Positions 33,887 to 42,808 of a stretch of 64,000 nt of DNA are shown piece by piece (position 1 is the stretch's first letter; every line of letters begins with the position of its first letter). The stretch comes from Nitrospira sp. (GTDB lineage Bacteria; Nitrospirota; Nitrospiria; Nitrospirales; Nitrospiraceae), in assembly GCA_035968315.1 (NCBI GenBank), contig JAVYIN010000005.1, positions 434,001-498,000 on the forward strand, written 5' to 3'. The translations under genes were made by a program, and so were the position numbers. The notes under the pieces are model-generated. The model had not been told where the DNA came from. It searched no databases and was given only the letters and a program-made list of their open reading frames with translations.

Positions 33887-34690
33887 ATGAAGATCTGGCT
33901 GTACTTGTGTCTCGCCGTGTTGGCGCTGGGCGGCCTGTTACCAGGCGACTGCCGCGCGGCCCGCACGGAAGAATTGACCATTGCCGCGGCGGTCCCGCTT
34001 AAACCCGCGTTGCGTGAGATCTTGCCGCTGTTCGAGCAGCGCTATCCGGAGGTGGAGGTGCGGGTGGTGTACGGATTTTCTCATCAGCTCCGCGAGCAAA
34101 TCGAAGCCGGTGCGCCGGTCGACGTCTTTCTTCCGGCCGTGTTTGACGATGCAGAGCGGCTTCACGCCAAAGGGTTGACGATCAACGGCCGGCCCATGCT
34201 GTATGCGCAAACGTCCCTGGTGCTGGTGACCTCGGCGTCCTCGCACATTGCGGCGGCCTCGTTCCGTAATATGAATGTGGGCACGATCTTTCGTCTGGCT
34301 GTCGCTGATCCCCAAACCACGGCGCTGGGGGATGCGACGCAGGCCCTGCTTTCTACGCTGCGATTGACACGGAGCCATCCCCATATCCGATACTTGTATG
34401 GATTGCCGGATGAAGTGGTGAAGATGGTGAGCGAGGGGGAAGCGGATGCGGGGATTGTCTTTCGTTCGGATGCGACGGGGAATCCCAAGTTGCGGATCAT
34501 GGACCGGGCATCTGCCGACATCGGGCCGCCGGTCCTTTTCGGTGAAGCTATGGTGTGGACCTGCCGGCGGGCATCGGTGATCTGGGCTCAGCGGTTCGCC
34601 GAATTTTTGCAGCAGGAGCCGGTGCAAGATATTTTCTGGAGGCATGGCTATGATCGGGTGTCGTCCGAGTCTTACCAGGCTCGTCCGTAA
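33887..34690 (+). CDS. ModA-like periplasmic substrate-binding protein
   Basis: A 267-residue secreted protein: signal peptide (about 1-24, ending C-R-A-A), then the extracellular binding-protein fold typical of molybdate-type proteins. Visible features are L-T-I-A-A-A-V-P-L-K-P-A-L, A-P-V-D-V-F-L-P-A and E-A-D-A-G-I-V-F-R-S-D-A. ATG 33887 has a GGGAGAGAGGGAGG ribosome-binding site. No ABC permease or ATPase lies nearby, so transport is not evident; it may bind a ligand for sensing or scavenging. The lipoprotein gene that follows overlaps its end by about 40 bp. The ligand cannot be named from the sequence. Confidence 0.8.
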   Translation: MKIWLYLCLAVLALGGLLPGDCRAARTEELTIAAAVPLKPALREILPLFEQRYPEVEVRVVYGFSHQLREQIEAGAPVDVFLPAVFDDAERLHAKGLTINGRPMLYAQTSLVLVTSASSHIAAASFRNMNVGTIFRLAVADPQTTALGDATQALLSTLRLTRSHPHIRYLYGLPDEVVKMVSEGEADAGIVFRSDATGNPKLRIMDRASADIGPPVLFGEAMVWTCRRASVIWAQRFAEFLQQEPVQDIFWRHGYDRVSSESYQARP

Positions 34691-35375
34691 ACTTTTTCCG
34701 CTGGGATTGGCCGTGGCTGTGGTGCTGAGCGCGGGTTGCGTGACGGCGCCGCCGATGCGCGGACAGGTAATTTGGGAGACCGGATCGGATCAGGTGCGTA
34801 TCGATCCTGATCCCGGCAAGGGCCGCTATACGCACCCCGCCCAGGTGACGCCCAACGATATGGCCCGGCTGCTGCGCGGCGTGCGCTCCGGCGAGCATCG
34901 CAATGTGATCCACCAACTCTTCAGCGGCGAGGCGAAGAAGACGCGGACGTTTCGGGATGACGAGATCGCCTTGCTCGCCGGTCCGCTCTCCTCGGCGCTG
35001 GCCAAGGCCGGTCCCGGCGACCGGGTCTATTTTCATTTGAGTGAATCGGCGCTGGAAGGCGGGGAGGTCTCGACGACGGGATGGCTGGCTATTCAGGATT
35101 CGGTGTTGGTCCTTCAGCTCAGCGAAGCCCACGATCTCCATGCGCCGGGGTCCGATATCAGCAAGTACATTCGATCGTTGCCCGATATTCCCGTTCCTCC
35201 GACGCCTTTTGAGGCGACCTTCGAGCCGGAGGAGTTCCTGGCCGGCCAAGCGTCGCTCGGAAGCTGGTTCGCGCCGGATCAATTGGAAGAGCTTCGAATC
35301 TTGTATCGGGAGGCGCTGTCGGCTGTGCCGCCCTACCAGTTATCCGTTCCTCAGGCCATGCCAAAGGGGAAGTGA
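34650..35375 (+). CDS. Lipoprotein of unknown function
   Basis: About 241 residues beginning with a signal sequence and a lipobox L-S-A-G-C near residue 30. The mature part has no known domain but shares a pattern with the lipoprotein at 51799-52737: a D-x-x-R/A-L-L segment, G-E/D-R-V/I-Y/F-F-x-L, a G-W-L-A / G-A-L-F strand and later a hydrophobic L-S / L-T-D-H strand. Both probably belong to one lineage-specific family. ATG 34650 is preferred (GGAGG upstream); ATG 34644 is an alternative. It overlaps the ModA-like gene and ends the porin operon. Confidence 0.72.
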   Translation: MIGCRPSLTRLVRKLFPLGLAVAVVLSAGCVTAPPMRGQVIWETGSDQVRIDPDPGKGRYTHPAQVTPNDMARLLRGVRSGEHRNVIHQLFSGEAKKTRTFRDDEIALLAGPLSSALAKAGPGDRVYFHLSESALEGGEVSTTGWLAIQDSVLVLQLSEAHDLHAPGSDISKYIRSLPDIPVPPTPFEATFEPEEFLAGQASLGSWFAPDQLEELRILYREALSAVPPYQLSVPQAMPKGK

Positions 35376-35680
35376 TGGCCGGTGGAATAGGCTTCCCGCC
35401 GATGTGTCTGGCCTGTTGCCAATCATTCCCATCGACCGCGCGCGTATACTGTTTTCTTTGCCATCCGGCCCTTGACAAATTGGTTGTATTCCGGTAGGTC
35501 ATCTCACAGACTTGTTGATCTCCTCCTCTGTAATTTCAATGACTTGCATGTGGTAAGGACTTCAGCCACCATGCGAACAGAGTTTCCGGCTTGTCTCTCA
35601 GATTCTTTCCTTCCGTTGGGACAGGTTTCTCCGTTATGCCCTAGTGATTTCGGCCTCCACCTGGACTGGTTCTCGCGCCT
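35376..35680 (+). promoter_or_regulatory. 305-bp gap before the second histidine kinase; possible housekeeping promoter
   Basis: No gene or repeat element was recognised. TTGACA at 35472, a 17-bp spacer and TAGGTC at 35495 give a sigma-70-like promoter with a good -35 and poor -10. This stretch lacks the heptamer repeats seen in most other gaps. Confidence 0.35.
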
Positions 35681-38653
35681 ATGAAACAGCTCCCAGCCAC
35701 TCGGCGGTTTGGTCTGTCCCTTGCCATGATTCTTGGCGCGGCGGCGGTCTATGCGCTGGCGTTTGGGCCGATCTATCGGCTCGTCGGCGAGGTCGTGGCC
35801 GCATTCACGGTGATTCCTGTCGCGCTGGCGGGATGGCTCCTGGGCGCGCGCGCCGGCCTGCTGGCGGGAGTGGCGGGCATTTTTCTCAATGTACTCAACT
35901 TCACACTGGTGGGCCAGGTCGGATGGGAGACGGTGCTTAGACGATGGCCGGCCGTTCTGGTCAGTCTGGCCGCCGGTGTCGTGGCGGGCTGGGCGAGCGA
36001 AGGCATGCGGCAAGCCAGCGGGGAATCTCGCGAGGCGCGCTTTGAAAGGGACCGGTTTTTCGATCTCTCCATGGATCTTCTTTGTATCGCCGGGACCGAC
36101 GGCTATTTCAAACGGGTCAATTCGGCCTGGGAACGCACATTGGGATTCAGCCGGGAGGAGTTGTGCGCGAAGCCCTTCATCGAGTTCGTTCATCCTGACG
36201 ACCGGATTCGCACACAAGAGGTCATGAAACAGCTTTCGTGCGGGCAACCGGCCGTCAACTTTGAGAATCGGTATCTGTGCCGGGACGGGTCCTATCGGTG
36301 GCTGACCTGGGCGATTCCGGCTCCGGAGCAGGATCCGCCGGTATTGTATGCCGCCGCGCGCGATATCACCGAACTCAAGCAGAAGGAAGAGGCCTTGCGG
36401 CAGGCGAATGACGAGTTGGGACAGTGCGTGGCTCAGCGGACGCACGAGCTTGTGCTGGCAAACGATTCTCTTCGCATTGCGGACTCCTGGCAGCGCGCGC
36501 TGATCGAGGCGATTCAGGGGATTGTCTGGGAGTGCGACGCACGGACCTGGCGCTTCACGTTTGTCAGCCATCACGCCGAGCCGATGCTGGGTTATCCGGT
36601 CCGGCGCTGGCTCGACGAACCGGATTTCTGGCCACGCCACATCCATCCGGACGATCGAGCCTGGGCGATGGACTATTGCCTCACGTCCTCCCGGACGGAA
36701 CGGAAGTACTCGTTTGAATATCGGATGATCGCCGCCGACGGGCGGACGGTGTGGCTTCAGGATATCGTGACGGTGGAGGCGGATGAGGACGGCCCGCTTC
36801 TCCTGCGGGGCGTCATGGTAGACATCACGCACCGCAAAGAGGCGGAGGAGCGGCTGCGGCAGTCGGAAGCCTTTTTCTCCTCGGTGGTCGACAATCTGCC
36901 GAATATGGTGTTCGTCAAAGATGCGAAGGAATTGCGGTTTGTGCGGCTGAACAAGGCGGGAGAAGCGCTGCTCGGCTATTCCCATCATGAATTGGTGGGG
37001 AGGAACGATCATGATTTTTTTCCGCCGGAAGAAGCCGGCGATTTTACGGCGGCGGACTGGAGGGTCTTGAGTGGCGGGCAGTTGCTGGATATTCCGGAAG
37101 AGCCGATTCAAACGAAGCATCAAGGCGTGCGGTATTTGCACACGAAGAAGATACCCATTTGCGATGCCTCCGGCGAGCCGCAATATCTGCTGGGTATTTC
37201 GGAGGATATCACCGAACGCAAGCAGATGGAGGAGGTGCTCTGCCAGACCACGGCGCAGTTGGCGGCCGTGATTGACTCCTCTCCGCTGGCCATCGTCATG
37301 CTGGACCGGGATCTCCTGGTGCGCCTCTGGAATCAGGCGGCGGAGCGCATTTTTGGCTGGACCGCCGGCGAGGTGCTCGGGCAGCCGCACCCCATCATTC
37401 CCGAGGAGAAGCAGGAGGAACATCGGGCCTTTCTGCAGCAGGCTTTCCAGAACCAGCCGGTGACCAATCGGGAGGTCATCCGCCGAAGAAAGGACGGCAC
37501 GCGCATTCATGTCTCGCTGTCAACCGCCGCCATCCGCGGCGACGGCGGGGTGGTCTGTGGCGTGGTCGGCATTTTGCAAGACATCACGGAGCGAAAGCAG
37601 GCGGAAGAGGCGCTGCGGGCGAGCGAGGAACGGTGCAGTTCCTTGGTCTCGCAGGCGACCGACATCATTTATACTGCGAACATGGAGGGACGGTTTACGT
37701 TTGTGAATGCGGCCGCTTGCTCGATCATGCAGTATGGAGAGCAGGAGCTGCTGGGGCGGCATTATCTGGATCTGGTCCGCCCGGATTACCGGGAGGCGGT
37801 TCAAGCGTTCTATAAACGGCAGGTGGCCGAGCAGATTCCCGCCACCTATTGCGAATTTCCCGCGCGCACCAGGCGGGGCGAGGAAGTCTGGTTGGGCCAG
37901 CATGTGCGTTTGCGTGTGGTCGATGGGCGGATGGAGGGAGTCGAGGTGATCGCGCGCGACATCACCGAACGGAAACGGATGGAGGCGGCGCTGCAGGAGA
38001 GCGAACTGCGCTTGCGCCGTGCCGTCGAGGAGCGGGAGCAGCTGTCCCAGGATCTTCACGACAATATCATTCAAAGCGTGTACGCGATCGGCATGGGGCT
38101 GGAGGAGTGCCGCCATCTCGTGCGGGAAAACCCGGCGGAGGGCGACAAGAAGCTGGATCTGGCCATTGCCGGCCTCAATCGCGTGATTACGGACGTCCGG
38201 AATTACCTGGTGTGGGAGAAGCCTGAAGAGATTACGCCGCGGGAGCTTCCCGCCAAGCTGGCTGAACTAGTGGTGATGATGGAAAGCGTGGAGGGGCTTC
38301 GCTTTTCCCTCGACGTGGATCCTACGGTCGTTCAGCGGATGACCTCCACGGCGGCCTCTCAGTTGCTGCACATCGTCCATGAAGCTATGAGCAACAGTTT
38401 GCGCCATTCCAAGAGCCGCAGCGGCCTCGTGTCGCTGCGGACGGAAGAACGGCGTATTCGCCTTGAAGTCACAGATGACGGGGTCGGGTTCGACCCGGCG
38501 CAGGCCGCCGGCCGCGGACAGGGGCTGGGCAATATGGCGGCCCGGGCGCAAAAACTGGGGGCGCGCTTTCAAGTTGTGTCGATGCCGGGCCAGGGTACGC
38601 AGATTCTCATCGAAATGCCATTGGAGGAGCCTCATGCTGCAAGAAGCCGTTAA
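35681..38653 (+). CDS. Membrane-anchored multi-PAS sensor histidine kinase, NarL-type, second system
   Basis: A 990-residue kinase. Hydrophobic helices fill about residues 10-85. Five PAS domains follow (starting near 122, 267, 393, 520 and 647); the third is very similar to PAS2 of the kinase at 20753 (NLPNMVFVK, RLNKAGEALLGYSH). The HisKA_3 phospho-acceptor is H793 in SQDLHDNIIQSVYAIGMGLEE, and the ATPase domain has EAMSNSLRHS and DDGVGFDPAQ. It lacks the GAF domain of the first kinase. Its regulator starts 20 bp inside its 3' end. The two kinases likely derive from one ancestor and have diverged in sensor number. Confidence 0.9.
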   Translation: MKQLPATRRFGLSLAMILGAAAVYALAFGPIYRLVGEVVAAFTVIPVALAGWLLGARAGLLAGVAGIFLNVLNFTLVGQVGWETVLRRWPAVLVSLAAGVVAGWASEGMRQASGESREARFERDRFFDLSMDLLCIAGTDGYFKRVNSAWERTLGFSREELCAKPFIEFVHPDDRIRTQEVMKQLSCGQPAVNFENRYLCRDGSYRWLTWAIPAPEQDPPVLYAAARDITELKQKEEALRQANDELGQCVAQRTHELVLANDSLRIADSWQRALIEAIQGIVWECDARTWRFTFVSHHAEPMLGYPVRRWLDEPDFWPRHIHPDDRAWAMDYCLTSSRTERKYSFEYRMIAADGRTVWLQDIVTVEADEDGPLLLRGVMVDITHRKEAEERLRQSEAFFSSVVDNLPNMVFVKDAKELRFVRLNKAGEALLGYSHHELVGRNDHDFFPPEEAGDFTAADWRVLSGGQLLDIPEEPIQTKHQGVRYLHTKKIPICDASGEPQYLLGISEDITERKQMEEVLCQTTAQLAAVIDSSPLAIVMLDRDLLVRLWNQAAERIFGWTAGEVLGQPHPIIPEEKQEEHRAFLQQAFQNQPVTNREVIRRRKDGTRIHVSLSTAAIRGDGGVVCGVVGILQDITERKQAEEALRASEERCSSLVSQATDIIYTANMEGRFTFVNAAACSIMQYGEQELLGRHYLDLVRPDYREAVQAFYKRQVAEQIPATYCEFPARTRRGEEVWLGQHVRLRVVDGRMEGVEVIARDITERKRMEAALQESELRLRRAVEEREQLSQDLHDNIIQSVYAIGMGLEECRHLVRENPAEGDKKLDLAIAGLNRVITDVRNYLVWEKPEEITPRELPAKLAELVVMMESVEGLRFSLDVDPTVVQRMTSTAASQLLHIVHEAMSNSLRHSKSRSGLVSLRTEERRIRLEVTDDGVGFDPAQAAGRGQGLGNMAARAQKLGARFQVVSMPGQGTQILIEMPLEEPHAARSR

Positions 38654-39293
38654 GCCGATTCGCCTGTTGTTGGTGGACGATCACGAAGTGGTCCGCATGG
38701 GACTGGGAACCTTGTTTCAGCGAAGCGGCCGCATCGATGTGGTGGGCGAAGCCGGCTCCGCCGCGACTGCCGTGAGTGAAGCGGCCAGGCTCCAGCCCGA
38801 TGTCGTGCTCCTGGACCTCCGACTCCCAGACGGCAGCGGCACGGAAGCCTGCCGGGATATTCTTGCGGCCTGCCCCGATGCGCGGGTAATTTTTCTGACG
38901 TCGTTTGCCGACGAGGCGGCGCTGGTTGCGACCAATTTGGCCGGCGCGAAGGGCTATCTCTTGAAGACGATCGGCGGGCCGGCTCTCGTGCAGGCCATTC
39001 AGTCCGTGGTAGAGGGCCAGTCCGTGTTCGATTCGGCCTTGACCAACTCCGCGCTGACCCGCACTCGCCCGGCTGCGCCGCAAGCTCCCGACGAGCCATG
39101 CTCGGCCCTCTCGCCCCAAGAACGCCGGATTCTGCCCCTGATCGCCGAAGGCAAGACCAACAAGGAGATTGGCGTGATCCTGGGGTTGAGCGATAAGACG
39201 GTCAAAAGCTATCTTTATAATATGTTTCAGAAGTTGCAAGTGACTCGCCGCTCGCAACTGGTCTCTCTCTTCTGCAATCGCCGCCCGGATTAG
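38634..39293 (+). CDS. NarL/FixJ-family response regulator, partner of the kinase at 35681
   Basis: A 219-residue regulator with LLLVDDHEVVRMGL, phospho-acceptor D61 in VLLDLRLPDGSG, the conserved Lys in G-Y-L-L-K-T, and a LuxR-type HTH (about 145-210: LSPQERRILPLIAEGKTNKEIG, DKTVKSYLYNMFQKL). The start ATG 38634 lies within the kinase gene, preceded by TTGGAGGAG. It is a close relative of the regulator at 23955. Since a phospho-His to Asp chain is complete within the operon, this should be a stand-alone two-component system. Confidence 0.93.
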   Translation: MLQEAVKPIRLLLVDDHEVVRMGLGTLFQRSGRIDVVGEAGSAATAVSEAARLQPDVVLLDLRLPDGSGTEACRDILAACPDARVIFLTSFADEAALVATNLAGAKGYLLKTIGGPALVQAIQSVVEGQSVFDSALTNSALTRTRPAAPQAPDEPCSALSPQERRILPLIAEGKTNKEIGVILGLSDKTVKSYLYNMFQKLQVTRRSQLVSLFCNRRPD

Positions 39294-39535
39294 CGAGCGG
39301 GTGAAATCTATCTGGCTGGTCGTTGTTTACTGGCTCATGTATCGATAATTTCACCGTCATCCCTAGCCGGATTAAACTTAAACGCATTATTTCTGTAGTC
39401 GTTATATGTCATTGCAATTATAGAATATATTTATGATTATCAATCGATCGTGGTGTGCTGTGGCCCTCTAGGATGTTCCTGTTGCCGATGAGCCAGATCC
39501 TGTAATAAGTCGCCGTTCTTCTCTCTTACATCCCG
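39294..39535. other. AT-rich gap upstream of the DUF420 gene
   Basis: Markedly more AT-rich than the rest of the window. GGTGAAAT at 39300 is complementary to ATTTCACC about 47 bp on, and another CCCTAG motif follows. No ORF with a convincing ribosome-binding site was seen. The gap ends in the promoter at 39536. Confidence 0.5.
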
Positions 39536-39563
39536 TTAAGATTCTGCCCTCCATAACCGATAG
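39536..39563 (+). promoter_or_regulatory. Candidate sigma-28 promoter of the DUF420 gene
   Basis: TTAAGATT, a 12-bp spacer, then ACCGATAG, about 55 bp upstream of ATG 39617. Nearly the same arrangement recurs before cheR. Confidence 0.7.
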
Positions 39564-39616
39564 AGGATTCGGTGAAGGCATTGTTCCGTATCCACTCCGG
39601 CGAAGAGAGGGCTGTC

Positions 39617-40078
39617 ATGGACCTGAAAACGATTCTGTGGTACGGCGTACTCTCCAGCATTACTCTGGCCTACCTGGTGGCCTTGTCCGGCGTGAAGGCG
39701 GCGCATCAGCACGATGTGACGCATCATTCCCGGCGCATGATCATCGCCTGCACGATCGTCGGGATTTGGCTGATCGCCTATGTCTTGAAACAGCTCATCT
39801 TTGGCCGCGAACGCTTCGGCGGCACCGAGCATCAATATTGGACCTTGTACGCGCCTCTCTTCTCGATCCATATGGCCTTGGCGGTCACCACGATCGGACT
39901 GGGGGCCTATAACCTCTATATGGGGCTCCATCGGTTGCGGTATGGCAGCGTCGGAGCCATGGCGGCCGGTATGACGCGCCATCGCCGCATGGGCAAGGTG
40001 CTGGTGTGGACGTTTTCCGGCACGATGGTGACGGCCTATTTGGTCTACCTCATGCTGTTTCAATGGTTTCCCTCCTAA
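39617..40078 (+). CDS. DUF420-type integral membrane protein
   Basis: A 153-residue protein with four to five membrane helices: about 3-25, 42-60, 73-95 and 125-150. His residues cluster at H-Q-H-D-V-T-H-H near the end of helix 1 and recur as S-I-H-M and R-H-R-R, the pattern of DUF420 proteins, some of which take part in cytochrome oxidase maturation. ATG 39617 (GAAGAGAGG upstream) is preferred to the in-frame ATG at 39572. No oxidase genes are present; it sits between a two-component system and cheR and has a sigma-28-like promoter. Its link to motility is unexplained. Confidence 0.72.
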   Translation: MDLKTILWYGVLSSITLAYLVALSGVKAAHQHDVTHHSRRMIIACTIVGIWLIAYVLKQLIFGRERFGGTEHQYWTLYAPLFSIHMALAVTTIGLGAYNLYMGLHRLRYGSVGAMAAGMTRHRRMGKVLVWTFSGTMVTAYLVYLMLFQWFPS

Positions 40079-40107
40079 GGGCGGTGCTGATTTCGATGCC
40101 GCGCCGG

Positions 40108-40135
40108 TTAAGAATCGTCCAGGCCTGTCCGATAG
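40108..40135 (+). promoter_or_regulatory. Candidate sigma-28 promoter of cheR-cheD
   Basis: TTAAGAAT, a 12-bp spacer, then TCCGATAG, 62 bp upstream of the cheR start. Confidence 0.7.
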
Positions 40136-40196
40136 AGGAATAGCCTTAGGACGGGATCCGGGGCTCAGGACACTATATTTTGGAGAGCAGGCGCCC

Positions 40197-41015
40197 ATGG
40201 AATACGAGATTTCTCCTGATGAATTTCAGCGGTTCCGGACGTTGATCTACGACGAGAGCGGGATTTCGCTGAGCGAGCAGAAGAAGTCGCTCCTGGCCTC
40301 CCGCCTCTCCAAACGCCTGCGTGATCTGGGGCTGGACACGTTTTCGGACTACTATGAAAAGGTGACGCTGGAAACGTCGCGTGAGGAATTCACGCGGATG
40401 CTGGATCTGATTTCCACCAACAAGACCGATTTTTTCCGGGAACCGAAACATTTCGATTTTCTCCGTGACCGGATTCTTCCGGAGTTGACCCAGCTCAAGC
40501 GCGTGCGCATCTGGTCGTCGGCGTCGTCGACCGGCGAAGAGCCGTACACGATCGCCATGACGCTCTACGACGGTGTGCAGAATCCCTCCCAATGGGATTT
40601 TAAAATCCTGGCCTCCGATCTTTCGACTCGCGTGTTGGCCAAGGCGGCATCGGGCACCTATGACGAGGAGCGCGTCCGCGATGTGCCGGAGGAGATCGTC
40701 AAGCGGCATTTTCTCCGCGGCCGCGGCGAGAGCGCCGGCATGCTCAAGGTCAAGCCTCATCTGGCGGACATGATCCGGTTCCGGCGCATCAATCTGATGG
40801 ACGATCAGTTTCCCATCAAGAGCCCGCTGGACCTGATCTTTTGCCGCAATGTCATGATCTATTTCGACCGGCCGACCCAGGAAAAGCTGGTCAATAAGTT
40901 CCATCGGTACTTGAAACCGGGCGGGTATTTGTTCATCGGGCACTCCGAGAGTTTGCAGTGGGTGACCCATCCCTTTAAAACGCTGGCCCCGACGATTTAT
41001 CAGAAGGAGCGGTAA
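40197..41015 (+). CDS. cheR: Chemoreceptor methyltransferase CheR
   Basis: A 272-residue CheR. An N-terminal helical domain (1-75; ESGISLSEQKKSLLASRLSKR) precedes a SAM-dependent methyltransferase domain. Visible motifs are NKTDFFREPKHF, R-I-W-S-S-A-S-S-T-G-E-E-P (SAM-binding loop), D-L-I-F-C-R-N-V-M-I-Y-F and the end G-G-Y-L-F-I-G-H-S-E-S. CheR methylates receptor glutamates using S-adenosylmethionine. The beta-subdomain that binds a receptor C-terminal pentapeptide appears to be present, matching the EFEEF tails of all five receptors here. ATG 40197 follows GGAGAG. cheD follows after 5 bp. Confidence 0.96.
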   Translation: MEYEISPDEFQRFRTLIYDESGISLSEQKKSLLASRLSKRLRDLGLDTFSDYYEKVTLETSREEFTRMLDLISTNKTDFFREPKHFDFLRDRILPELTQLKRVRIWSSASSTGEEPYTIAMTLYDGVQNPSQWDFKILASDLSTRVLAKAASGTYDEERVRDVPEEIVKRHFLRGRGESAGMLKVKPHLADMIRFRRINLMDDQFPIKSPLDLIFCRNVMIYFDRPTQEKLVNKFHRYLKPGGYLFIGHSESLQWVTHPFKTLAPTIYQKER

Positions 41016-41020
41016 GTCCT

Positions 41021-41632
41021 ATGCCACCGACTGATACGGATCAATTTGCCCATATTCGGCGCATGCACGACAATCGGTTTCCGCATGAGATCGCCTCGAT
41101 TCTGCCGGGGGAGTTCTTCGTGAGCCGTGAGCCGATGGTGGTCTACACCGTGCTGGGTTCCTGCATTTCTGCCTGCATTCGCGATCCCATCGTCGGCGTG
41201 GGCGGCATGAATCATTTTATGCTGCCCGAGCCGAAAGAGGGCGGGAACGACTCCTGGGGGGAATCCACGCGCTACGGCTCCTATGCGATGGAATCGCTGA
41301 TCAACGAGATTCTGAAGCGGGGCGGCATCAAGAGCCGCCTTGAAGTCAAATTGTTCGGCGCCGGGAAGATCTATGAGGGCAACATCGATGTCGGCGCCAG
41401 GAATGCCGAGTGGGTGTTGAGTTTTCTCAAGACGGAAGGGCTGAAGCCGGCCAAAACCGACCTTGGGGATGTGTTTCCTCGAAAGGTCTATTACTTCACC
41501 GAGTCGGGCCGCGTGCTGATGAAGAAAATCGAACGGGTGAAGAATAAGACGATCTTCGAGCGCGAGACGGAATACGCGGCGCAGATCAAGCAGATCAAGC
41601 AGCAGCCGGCGGAGGATGTGACGTTGTTCTAG
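41021..41632 (+). CDS. cheD: Chemoreceptor glutamine deamidase CheD
   Basis: A 203-residue CheD. The catalytic Cys is C48 in VLGSCISACIRDP and the His is H65 in GGMNHFMLP, spaced as in other CheD proteins. The N-terminal 30 residues and the C-terminal 40 residues extend beyond the catalytic core. It deamidates receptor glutamines to glutamates. No cheC, the usual CheD partner, is found in the window. The final residues are EDVTLF, matching the ESVTLF end of the CheZ-like protein at 3838. Start ATG 41021 lies 5 bp after cheR, implying translational coupling. Confidence 0.95.
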   Translation: MPPTDTDQFAHIRRMHDNRFPHEIASILPGEFFVSREPMVVYTVLGSCISACIRDPIVGVGGMNHFMLPEPKEGGNDSWGESTRYGSYAMESLINEILKRGGIKSRLEVKLFGAGKIYEGNIDVGARNAEWVLSFLKTEGLKPAKTDLGDVFPRKVYYFTESGRVLMKKIERVKNKTIFERETEYAAQIKQIKQQPAEDVTLF

Positions 41633-41635
41633 GAA

Positions 41636-41727
41636 CAGGCGAGTGGCCAGAGGCGCGTGGCGAGCGGGTGTGAAGCGTTGACTGTTTCGAGCTCTCCCCT
41701 TGCCCCGAGCCCCTCGCTCCGAGCCAA
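41636..41727. repeat. Heptamer hairpin element between cheD and cheB
   Basis: GGCGAGTGGCCAGAGGCGCGTGGCGAGCGGG is the G-rich arm; CTCTCCCCTTGCCCCGAGCCCCTCGCTCCGAGCC is the C-rich arm, ending 13 bp before the cheB start. It fills nearly all of the 107-bp gap inside what would otherwise be one operon. Confidence 0.7.
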
Positions 41728-41739
41728 CTGGAGACTCTT

Positions 41740-42792
41740 ATGGCCAAAATACGCGTACTGACCGTTGACGATTCCGCGCTCATGCGGCAGGTGCTGGCCT
41801 CGCTTCTCGCCAAGGACCGCGAGATCGAGGTGATCGGATCCGCTCCCGATCCCTACATTGCCCGCGAGAAGATCAAAGCGTTGAATCCGGACGTCCTGAC
41901 GCTTGATGTCGAAATGCCCAAAATGGACGGGCTGACCTTTCTTGAAAAGCTGATGCGGGGCCGCCCGATGCCGGTCATCATGGTGAGTTCTCTGACGGAA
42001 GCCGGCTGCGAGACCACCTTGCGGGCCTTGGAACTCGGAGCGGTGGATTTCATCACCAAACCCAAAATCGATCTTCGGGAAGGGATGGAGGAGGTGTCGC
42101 AGGACTTGATCTCCAAGATCAAGGCGGCGGCAAGAGCGACGGTGCGCCCCAGGGAGGCTGCGGCTTCGGGGGAAAAGGCCCCTCCGAAACTTCTCGGGTC
42201 GGCCATGATCAAGACGACCGATACGATCATCGCCATTGGGTCCTCGACCGGCGGCACCGAGGCGGTGAAAAACGTGCTCGAAGTGCTGCCGCCCAATACG
42301 CCGCCCATTGTGATCACCCAGCATATGCCGGAACGGTTTACGAAGACCTGGGCCGATCGCATGAATCAACTGTGCCGGATTTCCGTCAAGGAAGCGGAGG
42401 ATGGCGACAGTGTGCTGCCGGGCCACGCCTTGATCGCGCCGGGCAACTATCACATGACGCTGGTCCGGAGCGGCGCGCGCTATTCGGTCCGCATCAATCA
42501 AAATGAACCGGTCAACCGCCACCGCCCGTCGGTGGACGTCATGTTCGATTCGGTGGCGCAATATGCAGGCGCCAACGCGATCGGGGTGATTCTCACGGGC
42601 ATGGGCGGCGATGGCGCCAAGGGGATGCTGGCGATGAAGCAGGCCGGCGCCTACAACATCGCCCAAGATGAGGCGAGCTGTGTGGTCTTCGGCATGCCGA
42701 AGGAAGCGATCAAAATGGGCGGCGTCGATAAGGTGCTGCCGCTCAACGATATTCCCAGCGCCATTCTGACCGAGGTGTCCCGTCGTTCGTAA
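41740..42792 (+). CDS. cheB: Chemoreceptor methylesterase CheB
   Basis: A 350-residue CheB. The receiver (1-125) has [12 protein letters not shown] and phospho-acceptor D56 in [12 protein letters not shown]. The esterase domain (about 160-350) has the catalytic triad S169 (GSSTGGTEA), H195 (TQHMPERFT) and D291 ([11 protein letters not shown]). It removes methyl groups from receptors after phosphorylation by CheA, and so opposes CheR. ATG 41740 lies close to the repeat element between cheD and cheB. Two small STAS genes follow immediately. Confidence 0.96.
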   Translation: MAKIRVLTVDDSALMRQVLASLLAKDREIEVIGSAPDPYIAREKIKALNPDVLTLDVEMPKMDGLTFLEKLMRGRPMPVIMVSSLTEAGCETTLRALELGAVDFITKPKIDLREGMEEVSQDLISKIKAAARATVRPREAAASGEKAPPKLLGSAMIKTTDTIIAIGSSTGGTEAVKNVLEVLPPNTPPIVITQHMPERFTKTWADRMNQLCRISVKEAEDGDSVLPGHALIAPGNYHMTLVRSGARYSVRINQNEPVNRHRPSVDVMFDSVAQYAGANAIGVILTGMGGDGAKGMLAMKQAGAYNIAQDEASCVVFGMPKEAIKMGGVDKVLPLNDIPSAILTEVSRRS

Positions 42793-42808
42793 CCAGCAGG
42801 AGCCGCGT

